Of a stretch of DNA of 64,000 nt, positions 23,055 through 33,558 are shown one piece after another. This stretch comes from Plantago major (lineage: Eukaryota; Streptophyta; Magnoliopsida; Lamiales; Plantaginaceae), in the NCBI GenBank assembly GCA_026545765.1, contig CM048839.1:87062414-87126413 (forward strand). The letters are read 5' to 3'. Both the position numbers and the translations under genes were made by a program. Each line of letters opens with the position of its first letter. Positions within the stretch are counted from its first letter, which is position 1. The notes beneath the pieces were generated by a model that saw nothing but the letters and a program-made list of their open reading frames with translations, was not told the DNA's origin and did no database searches.

Positions 23055-24716
23055 TGTTAGGAAATTTGTTAGATATTTTGTTAGAAATATCTGTTTAGAT
23101 TTTGATCAGCAACATGATGACTTATCTTAGTCTCAGAAAGGTGATTAGTACTCTTGGTTCACTTGAACATTGTAAAAGAGGAAACCCACTAAGTATGATA
23201 GTCTAGCTAATCTTGTATAGGATGATAGGTCTCAAAATGTAATTTTTATTTTATGAAGAGAAGACCAAGAAGAAGACATCCAAGCAGAACAAGTTCAACG
23301 ACATTGAAGATTTGAAGACTGCACAAGATTATCAAAGCTTTTTGTAAACGCGTTGGCCAGATATCTTGAAGACACGAATAGTTTTAAACAAACTGTGTCA
23401 CAAGAGATATCTGAGAAATAAAAGGTCTATCTGAAAACAAGGAAAGTGTCCACAGATATCTATTCTCAGATACCTTGAGCTTTAACCACATTTCTGAAAA
23501 AGAAATATATATATTGCAAACAAAGTTGTTTCAATAAAAGTGGTATCTGAAGTTAAAGATAAGAACGTGCAAAGAATCAGAGAAATCTGATCAAGGTTGT
23601 CTCTGATACAAAGCATAGTTCCGTTGGCACTACAGGACAAAAGTATAGTACAATGCATTAAATGCATGGACAGAGATGTCTGAACAGAAGCAACGGTAGC
23701 TTCTGAAGAAGAAGACAAACCTGCTACAGTACTATACACAGATATCAATAGTTTGAATTTGATTTAAGCCTAACGGATACTATTCAAACGGCACTCAAAT
23801 TCATCTATAAATATCAACACTTAGACTGCTTGAGGAGACACACTACACAACCTGAAGAACTTACACTGAACACATATCTTAATCTCTCAAGCAAACTACT
23901 TACTCTCAAAGCTTTCTGTTGCGACCAAAGCTCCTGATCTTAAGTAGTACTAAAGTTCTAAGTGTCCTGATCCTAAACAAGCACAGCTATCTGTGAAAGA
24001 GTTGAATTGAAAGATCAAGTATCTGAGATTCATTCTCTAGAACATTTATCTAAGACTTGGGTCAGTAAAAAGAACAAGATACCATACATTGAAAAGTGTA
24101 TTAAGTATACTTGATTCACAGAGCTATCTGATTAACTGAAAAGTTATTAAAGAAGCTCATCTGACAACTCAAACCAAAACCAACACCATCACTGGCATGG
24201 AGTACAGGAAGTACTTAGTTTGAGAAACTAAGGAATAACTCCAAGGTTATTGAGCACAGGAAGTACTTAGCTTGGGAAGCTAGGGAATAGCTCAAAAGGT
24301 TTCGAGCATGAAGTACTTGGTCAGGAAAGCCGGGAACATCTCAGGGGAACATTTGGTTGGGAACCATTTGTTTAAGGAATCTTAGAATAGGATTTTTGTA
24401 AGGTGACCTCAATTATCTATTCTAGTGAATTCTAGGTCTTTGGAAGACCGAAGTGGATTAGTTGGAGGATTACGCCACCTCCAGATACCACTATACTTGC
24501 TGTGTTATTTACTTTTCTGTACTTACATTTCAGCAACACACACACACACTTTAACTGTTTCTGCACTTATCTATCTTAAGTATTCCGCGCTCTGAATCTA
24601 AGTATCAGATATCTACACAGATATCTGAGAAATAGTTTTTATCGACAAAAGTTTTAAAAGACTATTCACCCCCCCCCCCCCTCTAGTCTTTTACTTTGCC
24701 GTTATCTGGACCAACA
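23055..24716 (+). repeat. 3' LTR of copia-A
   Basis: It runs from TGTTAGGAAATTTG to ATCTGGACCAACA, about 1662 bp, and is very similar to the 5' LTR. It is followed by TCGAT and then the N-terminal Gag part of Athila-A. Confidence 0.9.
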
Positions 24717-25150
24717 TCGATCATGTTTTGACACTCCCAATCCAGGCCTTCATAAAATCTGATGCACAAATCCATTTCAGACATCCTATGGTGGGGGCAC
24801 TGAGAGAGCAGATTCAAAAACCGTGCCCTTGCTTCGTAGAAGCTCTCATCACTCATCTGCATAAACTTCTCAATCTCGAGACGGAGTTGCCTAGTCTTTT
24901 CAGCAGGATAAAACTTGTTCATGAAAGCTTTATACAAAGCATCCCAAGTACGAAAAGATCCCTCCAGCTGGTTCAGAAGCCAGCTCTTAGCCTTGTCCTG
25001 CATGCAAATGGGAAAGACCTTTTTCCTGATTTCATCATCGGTCACAGTAATTCCACCCACAGTTAGCGGAATTCTAGCAATCAACCCTTCAAACTCCTTC
25101 AGAAACCGAATGACATCCTCATTGGCCATTCCATAGTACTTAGGCAAGTC
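24717..25150 (-). pseudogene. Athila-A gag, N-terminal part
   Basis: Minus-strand sequence with MPKYYGMANEDVIRFLKEFE, VFPICMQDKAKSWL, WDALYKAFMNKFYP, LRLEIEKFMQMSDESFYEA and LLSQCPHHRM. These are the ordered motifs of the Retrotrans_gag domain as seen in Athila elements. It stops at the copia-A insertion; the C-terminal Gag part is at 6715-7216. It is a broken fossil. Confidence 0.85.
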
Positions 25151-25411
25151 ATGGAAGTGATGAGGCTTGACCTACATGTTCCTGGCATCATTAGACAGTA
25201 CAATTGCTAGCTTTCCATCCTTAATCTCGCCAGGTTGCATGTAAGCCCCATATGTCAGTTGAGCCATCGGAAACACCTTCTGAAAACCTGTTGTTAAAGC
25301 TACACAACTCCAAAACTCGAAAGAGATCTTAGTTTTTGTTAGTGCACTAAACCGCAGGTTGGAAAAAGAAACAAATAAAAATTCACAATCAAACGCTACA
25401 ATAGGAATTGA

Positions 25412-25430
25412 TTCTCCGGCAGCGGCGCCA
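25412..25430 (-). other. Primer-binding site of Athila-A
   Basis: The minus strand reads TGGCGCCGCTGCCGGAGAA just inside the 5' LTR end (ACATCA, ending at 25435). It is close to the Athila-lineage primer site, which is usually assigned to tRNA-Asp. Confidence 0.75.
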
Positions 25431-25434
25431 AATT

Positions 25435-26814
25435 TGATGTGCTCAAATTATTACTTAGAAAACAAGTAGTAAGCAGTTGTTGTAGACAGACAATGCTAAC
25501 CACAGGATCATTCACTAAGGAACCAATTAAGCTACCACAACGGTTTTAAAACAAACAGTTACTTGTGAAAACATATTGATTTGTAAGTTGGTTGTTTCTA
25601 AAAACTAGAATAAGATAAAGCAAATAACGGTTTTTAACAATGAGAGAAGATGAACACAGTAGTAATGATCAAGTAATGCTAATTCGTTCTAGGGCAATCA
25701 TTCATATTTGTCACACGGTCGGTGTACATAAATCAATCAATCCAATTCAACCAATCGTTATTTGAATATTTCAAACTAGAGTAATCGTGGGTTGTCAATC
25801 CACGATCCTTAACCGAAAATGATTTTGAGAATTTAAAACTAGCTTATTGGATTGAAGGTTTTACGAAGATTTCAAACTAGACGAACCTATATGAACGAAT
25901 ACGAACCCAGGAAATGAATACGCATAACTATCACATAACTACCTCATTCAGAGCGTTTTAGCTACTCATGATTGAATCAAGGATGAAAGAATGCATGGTA
26001 TTGAATACGCAAAGCATAAACATGGTGATAATCGCATGCAAGATCATACAATTCGATAAACAGAAGAAAACAAAGAATTGTATAGAAGCAGTAGAGAGTT
26101 ATCAATAAATTACCAAGAATTCGATCCCAATGATTCGTACAAGATGAAAACCAAGCTCCAAAGATCAATCAATCCATGTCAAAACCTAGTTCTAGGAGCT
26201 TTTTCTATGGAAAAATCGAGTATAAGAAGTTATGGCAAAAGAGGACCTAATCCAGACCTAAAAAGGAAAAAATATGCTGAACCTGGGCCTTCTCGCCGAA
26301 TCTCGCCGCGGCGAGAAACCCCGTGTAGCTCCTCTTTTTGCCTCGTAAAATCTCGCCCCCGGCTAAAATATCCATTCGCCGCGGCGATCTTAAAACCTCC
26401 GTAACATTTTCCACAGACAGAAGTTTCCGATGCTTCCAATAAAAAATTGTATCCCTTTGAATTATCTTTCCGTGGCCACCGAGCTCAGGTCAATCGGACA
26501 TCATATGAGAGAGTTATGGCCAAAATGGCTAGACTGCTCCGTAAAACTTCACTTTTGCAAGCTTCGCTAAAACGGCTCTCAATTCTTCGTCCGAACTCCG
26601 AACCCACTTCCGGTTTCGCCCAGTTACTCTACATTCAAATATCTAGAACCAAAGTTTTCACTCCGATTTTCACCTTCGGGACACAAAAATCCTACAAAAA
26701 CACGAACAAAGCACCAAAGCATAAAAACGCACAAAGACACTATAAAACCATAAACAAAGACTAACAAAGACCGCTAAAAAAGACCCAATGAGACTCTAAA
26801 TTATCGTCTCATCA
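25435..26814 (-). repeat. 5' LTR of Athila-A
   Basis: On the minus strand it starts TGATGAGACGATAATTTAG at 26814 and ends ACATCA at 25435, about 1380 bp. It contains two perfect GC palindromes (26301-26316 and 26376-26387). Its middle shares phrases with the LTRs of Athila-B and the solo LTR at 33559, so these are related subfamilies. Confidence 0.8.
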
Positions 26815-28667
26815 ATGAGCTAACCGAATTTGTTCTAGAAAAACATATAGCGATGGTGGAGTCGTCAATTCCATAAAGCTATAATTACAGCTAATGTAGT
26901 TTCAGTGTTTGCTACGAACCTATGAATACACATTCTCTAAGCATTTTGTTGGTAAGTCAATTGCATAATCCTTTAGAGAATTTTGTTGGTAAAACGCATA
27001 ACAAGAAACTACATATGCTAGTAATTAATTGAGCTAAATAAATCCCATAGAAGTGTCATTGAATCATATGAACTGTTGATACGGAAATGTGTCCAATCCG
27101 TTAAGAGCGCCATAGAGCGTGTCCTAAAGCGCATCACGGCTTAACTAGCCAATTCAGTACTGGTCCGACCTCACATGGTCCGACCAAAGTGAATCGACCA
27201 GTACGCTGAAGTCACTACATCTCCACAGCTAGTCCGAGCTGGCTAAGGAAAGGACTTCCAAACCTGACCATGACAGTACAGAGATGCCTAACGGACCGTA
27301 CGAGAGAATCTCGGACGCCACCATTACATCAAGACCAAACGTATATAACAGAACCACTGAGATACTTCTGTGAGACTCTTGGCTCGGACATCCAGAGTTA
27401 CCCAAGGGCAGATCAACCAAGCAGACAGATCTGTCCGAGGGACTAACACGGACCCAACAGGCGGACCAGTACTCTTGGAGGGAAAAGGTCCAAACTACCC
27501 TCCCAAGCCCACTTTGCGGTATTGGACTACTGTTCATTATTGGGCTATGGGCCAAAGGGAGCATTGGTGTCCAAATCTGAATCATACACTTGGCATCATC
27601 TTATGAACCTCTTCATAAGTACATGATAACTATAAATATAGCACAAGGTCCAAGACCTTAAGGTAATCCTTTCAGGTGCTCTTGCTCGGATAATCCTTCT
27701 CTCGGACTTCAAGTCGGTGGTGGATCTTAGACTAGGTTACTAGCAGTAGTAGTGTTGGTGTTCGAGGTTTACCCCTCAACATGAACCCTAGCTAGCATGC
27801 ATTGAATCCATCACCACCCCATAATGGGGGTGTTTAACTACTCATGGATGAAGAATCAAGAAGCATAAGCATAGAAAAACGCAAGGTAAACATAATCAAT
27901 CACTAAATTCGAAGAATCAAGAGATTTGATACAATTTTACCCAAGTTGTCACAAACCCTAGGTGGAGAGTAGTAATCCTTGATCCAATCGGTAGAAAGTA
28001 ATGCTATGATCTCCCAATCAATAATCCAAAGTCAAAGGTACAAGATAATGGTTCAATTTCCTCAATTGGATCAGGGGAAATTGCCTAGGATGAGTTATAG
28101 GGTTTGTTCTAAGTTGAATATGGAAGAATATGACCAAAAAAGGCCAAAAAAAGGGATATATGTCGCAATGTGACGATGCCAAGTCGAACAGCGCCTGAAA
28201 TAATGCGAATTTGCGATTGGTTCCTTCACGAAAGATGTAGATATCTACGTGTGGCCGCCAAAATCAGGTCAATCGGAGTTTGTATAAGAAAGTTATGCCC
28301 AAAATGCCAAGGCTGCTCCAAGTTTGCACTTTCGCAAATCTTCGGCCAAACAACTCTAGAATCTCCATCCGAACTCCAAATCCACTTCCGTTTTGACCGT
28401 TGGACTCAATTTTCCTTAACGTCTGAACCTATGCATGCACCTTCCATCCAATGGAGACCTTGGAACTTCTTTACTTCTATTAATGCATCAAAGGGCATCA
28501 TTTTGACCTCATTTCTACATGGATTAAGGCATTAAGCACACGCCTAGAAAAATCAACCAAATACAAAAACGTAACAATACTCTAACTAAATAAAAAATAA
28601 CTACACTTGAGAACGACAAAAATACAGTAAAAAAGACCAAATGAGACGGTGTTAAACCAACTCATAA
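26815..28667 (-). mobile_element. Athila-like LTR 'B', proximal part
   Basis: The right edge reads on the minus strand TTATGAGTTGG and then ACACCGTCTCATTTGGTC, matching the start of the solo LTR at 33559. Further left it keeps the same order of phrases (CAATGCATGCTAG, then GCAATT and TTTGTAGCAAACAC). It is continued at 4067-4310. A Tat-type solo LTR (27074-27781) is inserted in it. It is the 3' LTR of an element whose internal part begins at 28668. Confidence 0.7.
27074..27781 (+). mobile_element. Solo LTR of the Tat-type family
   Basis: It begins TGTTGATACGGAAATGTGTCC, matching the 5' LTR of the Tat element at 41801, and ends CCCCTCAACA. It is flanked by a perfect target duplication TGAAC at 27069-27073 and 27782-27786. 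It is rich in GTCCGA/TCGGAC words. At 708 bp it is somewhat shorter than the 874 bp LTR at 41801, so it is a related subfamily. Confidence 0.9.
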
Positions 28668-29376
28668 AACTCCCCAAACCGAACCCTTGCTTGTCCCCAA
28701 GCAACACACTCTAAAAAACCTAGAAAAACAAAAACACATAGACACACAAGTAAAGTCTAACTCCCAAGCTACCGAGTCTACGATTGCAAGTATTAAACCA
28801 GTAAGATGCAAGAGGTTTGAAATCATACTGGCGTTTGCAGATAAACAAGTCAAAGTCCAAGAAGTTCATTTCGTCAGTAAATGGAACTTAAGTCTAACCC
28901 AGTAGTCCCCCACAAGTGGATCCTATGCAACTATATCTCACTCTGCTGGAAATGTCCAGTAAAGGTAATCACTCAAATAATGAAAAGAGTAGGAAGATGA
29001 CTCGCGGCACAAACATGCCACAAATAACTCATGCATAGTACTCAATCAGTTAAGTCAAAGGGACTTTAGTCAACGCACATAACAACTTCAGACTTGTAAA
29101 ATAGTAATCGTTCTATCTTTTTTCCTTTTTTAAAACTTTTTTGCATACTATTTTTTGCAGTCATTTTAATGACCCATATGCTTTATTGATTGGCCACATT
29201 GGACTCTTTTAGTCTCATTATTTTGGTAGTCTGTTTTACCGAAAGTCCGCACTTTTGTGCATGCTGGTTTGGTATAAATGCCATCAACCCTCACGGTCAT
29301 ATTGGTTTTAAGGTCCACGCCGATATATAGGTAGTATTTGAACGTGCCCAACACGACTAACGGTGGTAACAAATAT
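28668..29376 (-). mobile_element. 3' internal fragment of Athila-B
   Basis: It starts with a polypurine tract on the minus strand (plus ACTCCCCAAACC) beside the LTR. It then matches the 3' region of Athila-A, including segments near 28740-28800 and 28900-29050 and the conserved block at 29148-29372. No coding domain is recognised. The match is lost where the Stowaway element begins. Confidence 0.6.
29148..29372 (-). repeat. Conserved '3' block', copy 2 (in Athila-B)
   Basis: It contains GCACTTTTGTGC at 29249-29260 and CCATCAACCCTCAC at 29281-29294. The minus strand is open for 68 codons, with FKYYLYIGVDLK and VRVDGIYTKPACTKV. Confidence 0.7.
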
Positions 29377-29378
29377 TA

Positions 29379-29633
29379 CTCCCTCCGTTCCATAAATCTC
29401 TTTCCATTTTTTTTTTTTTGCACAACTTTTAAGAAGTTTGAGTGAAAAATGGGTTTATATAGATAAAGTAATAAGTGTATAGTAAAAAGTAAGAAAGAGA
29501 ATTGATAAAGTATGAAAGAGAGGGATTAAAATATTAATAATGGAGATAGTGGGTTTCCATAAAAGGAAATGGAAAGTTTTTAATGGAATGCCCAAAATGA
29601 AAAAATGGAAAGATTTTAGTGGAATGGAGGGAG
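29379..29633. mobile_element. Stowaway-type MITE (Tc1/mariner-derived)
   Basis: It begins CTCCCTCCGTTCC and ends GGAATGGAGGGAG as imperfect inverted repeats, and is flanked by TA on both sides (29377-29378 and 29634-29635). This is the classic plant Stowaway terminus and TA target. It is 255 bp, AT-rich and non-coding, and sits at the edge of the Athila-B fragment. Confidence 0.92.
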
Positions 29634-29635
29634 TA

Positions 29636-30181
29636 ATTCTTAGGTAACGAACATTTTCAATAACTTAGGGAGTATTGTGGATTTAACAACAGTAGATAAC
29701 AACATATTATCGGGGTAATTCAATAATGTCCCCGTTTAACTAACGTCGTAAGTTGACCACTGATGAAATTTGGAGTCAGGGTCGGGAGCAACATTCTCAA
29801 TAACTCGAGCGGATTTCGCGTACAATTTCAACAACTCAGGAGTGTATAATATGCATTTAACCCCAATTTTGCAATTGCAACGAGGAAGGATACAAAGGGC
29901 CAAATACAAATTCACCCAATATTTGTTGAGTCCTCGTACATCTCTACGGGGACTAAAATGAAAACAAACATCGTTATAAGCTCGTAATTCAAGAGTGTAT
30001 GTGAATTACAGAGGGGGAGTGAAATTTGAAAATTTGAAAAAAAAAAAGAGAGTGAGAGCATTATATGTAAATGTTAAAAAAGAAATATGAATAAATATTG
30101 ATAAAGTTGTTCAGTAGGTGTTAAAGTAGAAGAGAGAAATGAAAAATAATTGAAAAATATGAGAGATAATTAATAAAGTAG
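29636..30181. other. Intergenic, no feature recognised
   Basis: AT-rich sequence with scattered short repeats (TCAATAACT, GAGTGTATA). No ORF or element end could be supported. Confidence 0.5.
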
Positions 30182-30534
30182 GGCTCTGTTCTCTTCGTCT
30201 AACAAATCTGAACTGAACGAATCTAAAGTCTAAACTGAACGAGTGGAAATTAACATGGGTGTGTAAAACAACAACAACAACAATAATGTGAACTGAATAT
30301 GAACTGAACGGAATGACTCTGAACTAAATAGGAACTGAACTGAACTGAACTGATTAAACTGAACTGAACTGAATGAGGAAGAGAGTTGTCATACAAAGGC
30401 TATGTTCTCTTCATCTGAAAAACCATTAATTTCAGTTCAGTTCAGATTTGCTTAGTTGTTTTTATATTACAAATAAGTTCAGTTCAGTTCGATTCAGATC
30501 AGTTCTGTTCTGTTCAGACGAAGAGAACATAGCC
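30182..30534. mobile_element. MITE cluster, GGCTATGTTCTCTTCGTCTG family
   Basis: The left end GGCTCTGTTCTCTTCGTCT at 30182 and the right end AGACGAAGAGAACATAGCC ending at 30534 are inverted copies. A further forward copy GGCTATGTTCTCTTCATCTG starts at 30398, so a 137-bp short form (30398-30534) lies at the right. The interior is full of the pentamer ACTGA (TGAACTGAACTGAAC). TAA follows at 30535-30537. It is probably a non-autonomous Harbinger-type MITE, judging from the TAA flank of the related copy at 32662. Confidence 0.7.
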
Positions 30535-30540
30535 TAATCA

Positions 30541-30678
30541 AGCTAAAAATCTTCCGCAAATCACAAACTCTATAAATCACTTTCATATTGATACACTATT
30601 GTGTCATCATACTGTGGGTGCGAATAATTTTTAAAATGTCTATTCACCACCTCCGCCTCTAAACTACAGGAACCAACA
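30541..30678 (+). mobile_element. Possible remnant of a Sirevirus LTR 3' end
   Basis: Phrases occur in the same order as at the copia-A LTR end: CTTCCGCAA, then TTTTAAAATGTCTATTCACC, a C-rich CTC stretch, and a terminal ACAGGAACCAACA. It is short and diverged, so the assignment is tentative. Confidence 0.35.
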
Positions 30679-31185
30679 GGTCTAATATTCTTTTAAATTA
30701 ATGTGATGTTATTATAATTATTTAACGCCAACAAAAATTAAAAGAAGAATGAAGTTTATAAAGAAATGATGTAAGAAAATTAATTGAAAAATGAAGTTTG
30801 AAAGAAAATGAAAATGAAATGGGGTGCGGGGTACTACATAGCAATTAATGTAGGTATTAACTTTTAGTGAATATGAGATTACTTATATCCAACATTCATG
30901 ATGAGTAAGGAAATATATTTTGATAATTACATGATTTTGAATGTAAAGCAAGGAAAACTGTAATTAATTTACTTGCCTTCGATATATATTTGAGATATGG
31001 ACTCGGTAATTATACATCATAAATTTTATTTGACCCTAAATAAAAATATAATCTCATTTTCATATGCTAATCTTGCAACTATATTATTATTTTCTTCATT
31101 TTTTGAGTCTCTAATTCAACTATATATACCGGTCCATTATAGTGTAATTTACATCAAAGCCTCAAGGAAAAGTGTAACACAAAAA
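30679..31185 (+). other. Upstream region of the GASA gene
   Basis: AT-rich sequence without an ORF or a recognised element. The TATA box at 31121-31128 marks the core promoter of the gene that starts at 31186. Confidence 0.5.
31121..31128 (+). promoter_or_regulatory. TATA box of the GASA gene
   Basis: TATATATA followed by CCGGTCC lies 65 bases before the ATG at 31186, giving a 5' leader of roughly 30-40 bases. It is the best TATA motif in the upstream region. Confidence 0.6.
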
Positions 31186-32187
31186 ATGAATTTTCAAAGT
31201 GTGTTAGTAGTATTCTGCATTTCGACTTTATCAGTCATCACGGTCTCACAGGTTAAACATCACTATTCATTTCTCAAAAGTCATGTGATTAATTTTGTCA
31301 CCTCAACGATTTTTTTTTTTTTTTGCTTTTACTTGTTTTTAGATGCACTGTAATATATTTGAAGCATTTTAAGATATACTTTTGTTCCCTTCACCCATGA
31401 CTAAAACTCTTTTAGAAAATTGTTTAGATATTAATTTTTTTTACAAAACACTTGTCCAACATTTGTTCATAACAGACTGCTCAATCTGTTTGTTTAACTA
31501 GTTCTGCTATACGATCCACTTTCATTTTAAAATTTTTAAGTAGGATTGGACAAGAATATGTAAATAATCGCATTAATGTAAGTCTAAACAACTTCATTGA
31601 GGGCATAGATCGAAAGAGTCATGATATGAAAATTTAAAGCATGAAATTTTTTCCCACAATCAGGTTTGATCTACAGATCGACCCATTTGTATGACGGTCT
31701 TGTAAGATCTCATGTTACATTGTTTTGCTACATACGATACCATACATCTTCAAATTTGTGATGTAAATGACAATGAATGATTTTTTTTCCAGGGGGGCTC
31801 AGTTTCACTTTCCGCGCTTGTTCCAAGATCTACAAATGATGCTGGAGTCACTTGTCCAGTCCCTCTAGATCGTAAGTGTCTCAATGAAAACATTAAATGT
31901 TTTATTTGAGTGCAACTTTATATTTCAAATTTGTTTTGTAGGGAATATTATTACATATTATTGCCATACAAACTTTAAATTCTATGTCTTCAAAATATTT
32001 GGCAGAATGTTCGAGCCAGTGCGATCGTCGATGCTCAGCAACATCCCATAAGAGTGCTTGCTTGGAATTTTGCAACAAATGTTGTGACAAGTGCCTATGT
32101 GTGCCACCTGGAACTTACGGGGGCAAGGAGTGTTGTCCTTGCTACAATGAATGGAAAACCCAACAAGGAGGGCCCAAATGCCCTTAA
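31186..32187 (+). CDS. GASA/snakin-family cysteine-rich secreted peptide, three exons
   Basis: Exons are 31186-31251, 31793-31871 and 32006-32187, with GT-AG introns of 541 and 134 bases; the product is 108 residues. Residues 1-22 (MNFQSVLVVFCISTLSVITVSQ) are a signal peptide. Residues of about 23-48 are a short variable linker, and the C-terminal 60 residues are the GASA domain: RRCSATSHKSACLEFC, CCDKCLCVPPGTYGG, CPCY and a terminal PKCP. The family normally has 12 conserved cysteines; this one has 13, because ECCPCY has a second cysteine where relatives usually have a different residue. GASA peptides are secreted, often gibberellin-responsive, and act in growth or as antimicrobial snakins. 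AATAAA occurs at 32191-32196, very close to the stop, and again near 32331. The frame is intact. It is the only recognisable host gene in the window. Confidence 0.92.
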
Positions 32188-32661
32188 GAAAATAAAAATA
32201 GGCCGAATATCTTTCATTGTATTTTCTATTTCACTTTAGACAATCGAAAATACACAAGAAAAAGAAATTTCTATCAGGCAATCAAAATGAGACATTTTCT
32301 AGTAGATGAATGAGATTTGAAAATTAGTTCAATAAAAATGCTACATTTCTGGTAAATGTCACAATAATACATATCATATTACGACACCATGACAACAGAT
32401 TCATTTTACCAATTTCGAGGCTTCTTTAAAATCCTTGAAATTTTTAGGCATAAATATGTCATAACATAAGTCGTATATTTCTTTGGAGCACAATGGAAAA
32501 ACTGAGGTTATACCGTAAACAATGGCTAAATATAGGGGTGTGTGTATTCAGGTATGACAATTATTTTACAAAGCTTAAACTGAACTTGACTTGTAAAAAT
32601 AGTAAACATAGTTCGACTCCTGATGCGTCCTTCAAATTGACAAGAAAGTTCTTAAGAATAA
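32188..32661 (+). other. 3' flank of the GASA gene
   Basis: AT-rich, no ORF of note. It includes possible poly(A) signals (AATAAA at 32191 and AATAAA near 32331). Confidence 0.5.
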
Positions 32662-32735
32662 GACTATGTTCTCTCCGTTTGAACATGATAAATCTGAACT
32701 GAACTAAACTAAACTGAAGAAATTATTTTGTAGTA

Positions 32736-32801
<66 letters not shown>

Positions 32802-33210
32802 TGATGGTTATTATTATCAACATTTAAGAAAATCATATTGCTTTTGTCATCTTTCCCATTCTAGTTATTTTGGCCATGGTCCATTTGTAGGAACAACCTA
32901 TATCACCTTAAAGCTTCTCCACTGCGCTCCAGGTGATCTAGGGAACAACACTTCCCTTCGAGAACATAGGATGAGAACGAAAGTTAAAGCGAGAGTGAGA
33001 ATTGAAAGAACTCAATTGGATAAATTTTCTTGTTTTTCTCGTACAAAAGATCGGTTCAAGTGGAAATTAACATGGGTGTGTAAAAAAATGACAAAACAAC
33101 AACAACAACAACAACAATAATATGAATTCAATGAATCTAAAGTGAACTGAATATGAACTGAACGTGACTGAACTGAACTTAATGAGTTTTCAGACGAAGA
33201 GAACAGAGCC
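32662..33210. mobile_element. MITE of the GGCTATGTTCTCTTCGTCTG family, long copy
   Basis: The left end is GACTATGTTCTCTCCGTTTG and the right end CAGACGAAGAGAACAGAGCC, inverted relative to each other. TAA flanks both sides (32659-32661 and 33211-33213), as expected for a Harbinger-type MITE. Inside are a (TAA)n run at about 32736-32801 and a segment (GTGGAAATTAACATGGGTGTG) shared with the copy at 30182. It is 549 bp with no ORF. Confidence 0.75.
32736..32801. repeat. (TAA)n microsatellite
   Basis: About 22 uninterrupted TAA units inside the MITE. Confidence 0.95.
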
Positions 33211-33213
33211 TAA

Positions 33214-33558
33214 GAAGAATAATGGTTGGTGGAGTTGACTTGCTTACTATTTTGGGTATTGTAACAATAATAAAGGGATATACATACAAGTAAAGTGAGG
33301 CAAGAATAGCGGGCTGGAGGTAGTGTATATTATTAATATATAGTTATAGTGCTCAACCATATACATTTTCTTTCAATTTTTTTGACGAATAATTATAAAA
33401 TGGTGTTAGTTTCAAAAACTTCTTACATATTACTTATACATAAAAAAAACTTCTTACAAAATAGTGAAAAACTCTCTAAAAATTAGTGATTTTGCTAATT
33501 TTATTAAGATTATATTAAATCGCATTTCAAATTTTTCTCCAACTACCTTATTAATCAC
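33214..33558. other. Intergenic, partly duplicated segment
   Basis: No gene. The part from about 33395 (TTTCAAAAACTTCTTAC and ATACATAAAAAAAACTTC) resembles the sequences at 35050-35096 and 35915-36010 on the other side of the solo LTR. Confidence 0.5.

Larger units (their letters stand above)
7217..24716 (+). mobile_element. Sirevirus-like Ty1/copia element 'copia-A', full length with both LTRs
   Basis: The LTRs are 7217-8883 and 23055-24716, starting TGTTAG and ending GACCAACA. The primer-binding site TGGTATCAGAGC (initiator Met tRNA) is at 8886-8897 and a polypurine tract AAAAAGGGGGAAA lies at about 23039-23052. The flanks TCGAC (7212-7216) and TCGAT (24717-24721) are a near-perfect 5-bp target duplication. 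Order: gag, protease, integrase, RT, RNase H (9001-14638), then a long extra gene region (15421-22662). A reversed solo LTR of the same family sits at 15508-17150. By eye the two LTRs look about 98% alike over sampled stretches, suggesting insertion within the last one to two million years. The coding region is broken in several places. The copia protein order, large size and extra 3' gene fit the Sirevirus (Maximus/SIRE) lineage. Confidence 0.9.
4311..26814 (-). mobile_element. Athila-like Ty3/gypsy element 'A' (gag-protease only), split by copia-A
   Basis: The element is on the minus strand with its 5' LTR at the right (25435-26814, TGATGAG to ACATCA) and a partial 3' LTR at the left (4311-4678). 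A primer-binding site (minus strand TGGCGCCGCTGCCGG, plus positions about 25412-25430) directly follows the 5' LTR; TGGCGCCGTTGCCGG is the Athila-lineage site. Parts seen are gag (about 24717-25150 and 6715-7216, separated by the copia-A insertion) and a retropepsin region (about 6018-6701). No RT, RNase H or integrase is seen, so it is a non-autonomous form, and it is broken. Without the 17.5 kb copia insertion it would be about 5 kb. A clean 5-bp target duplication is not evident at its outer ends. It is older than copia-A. Confidence 0.8.
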
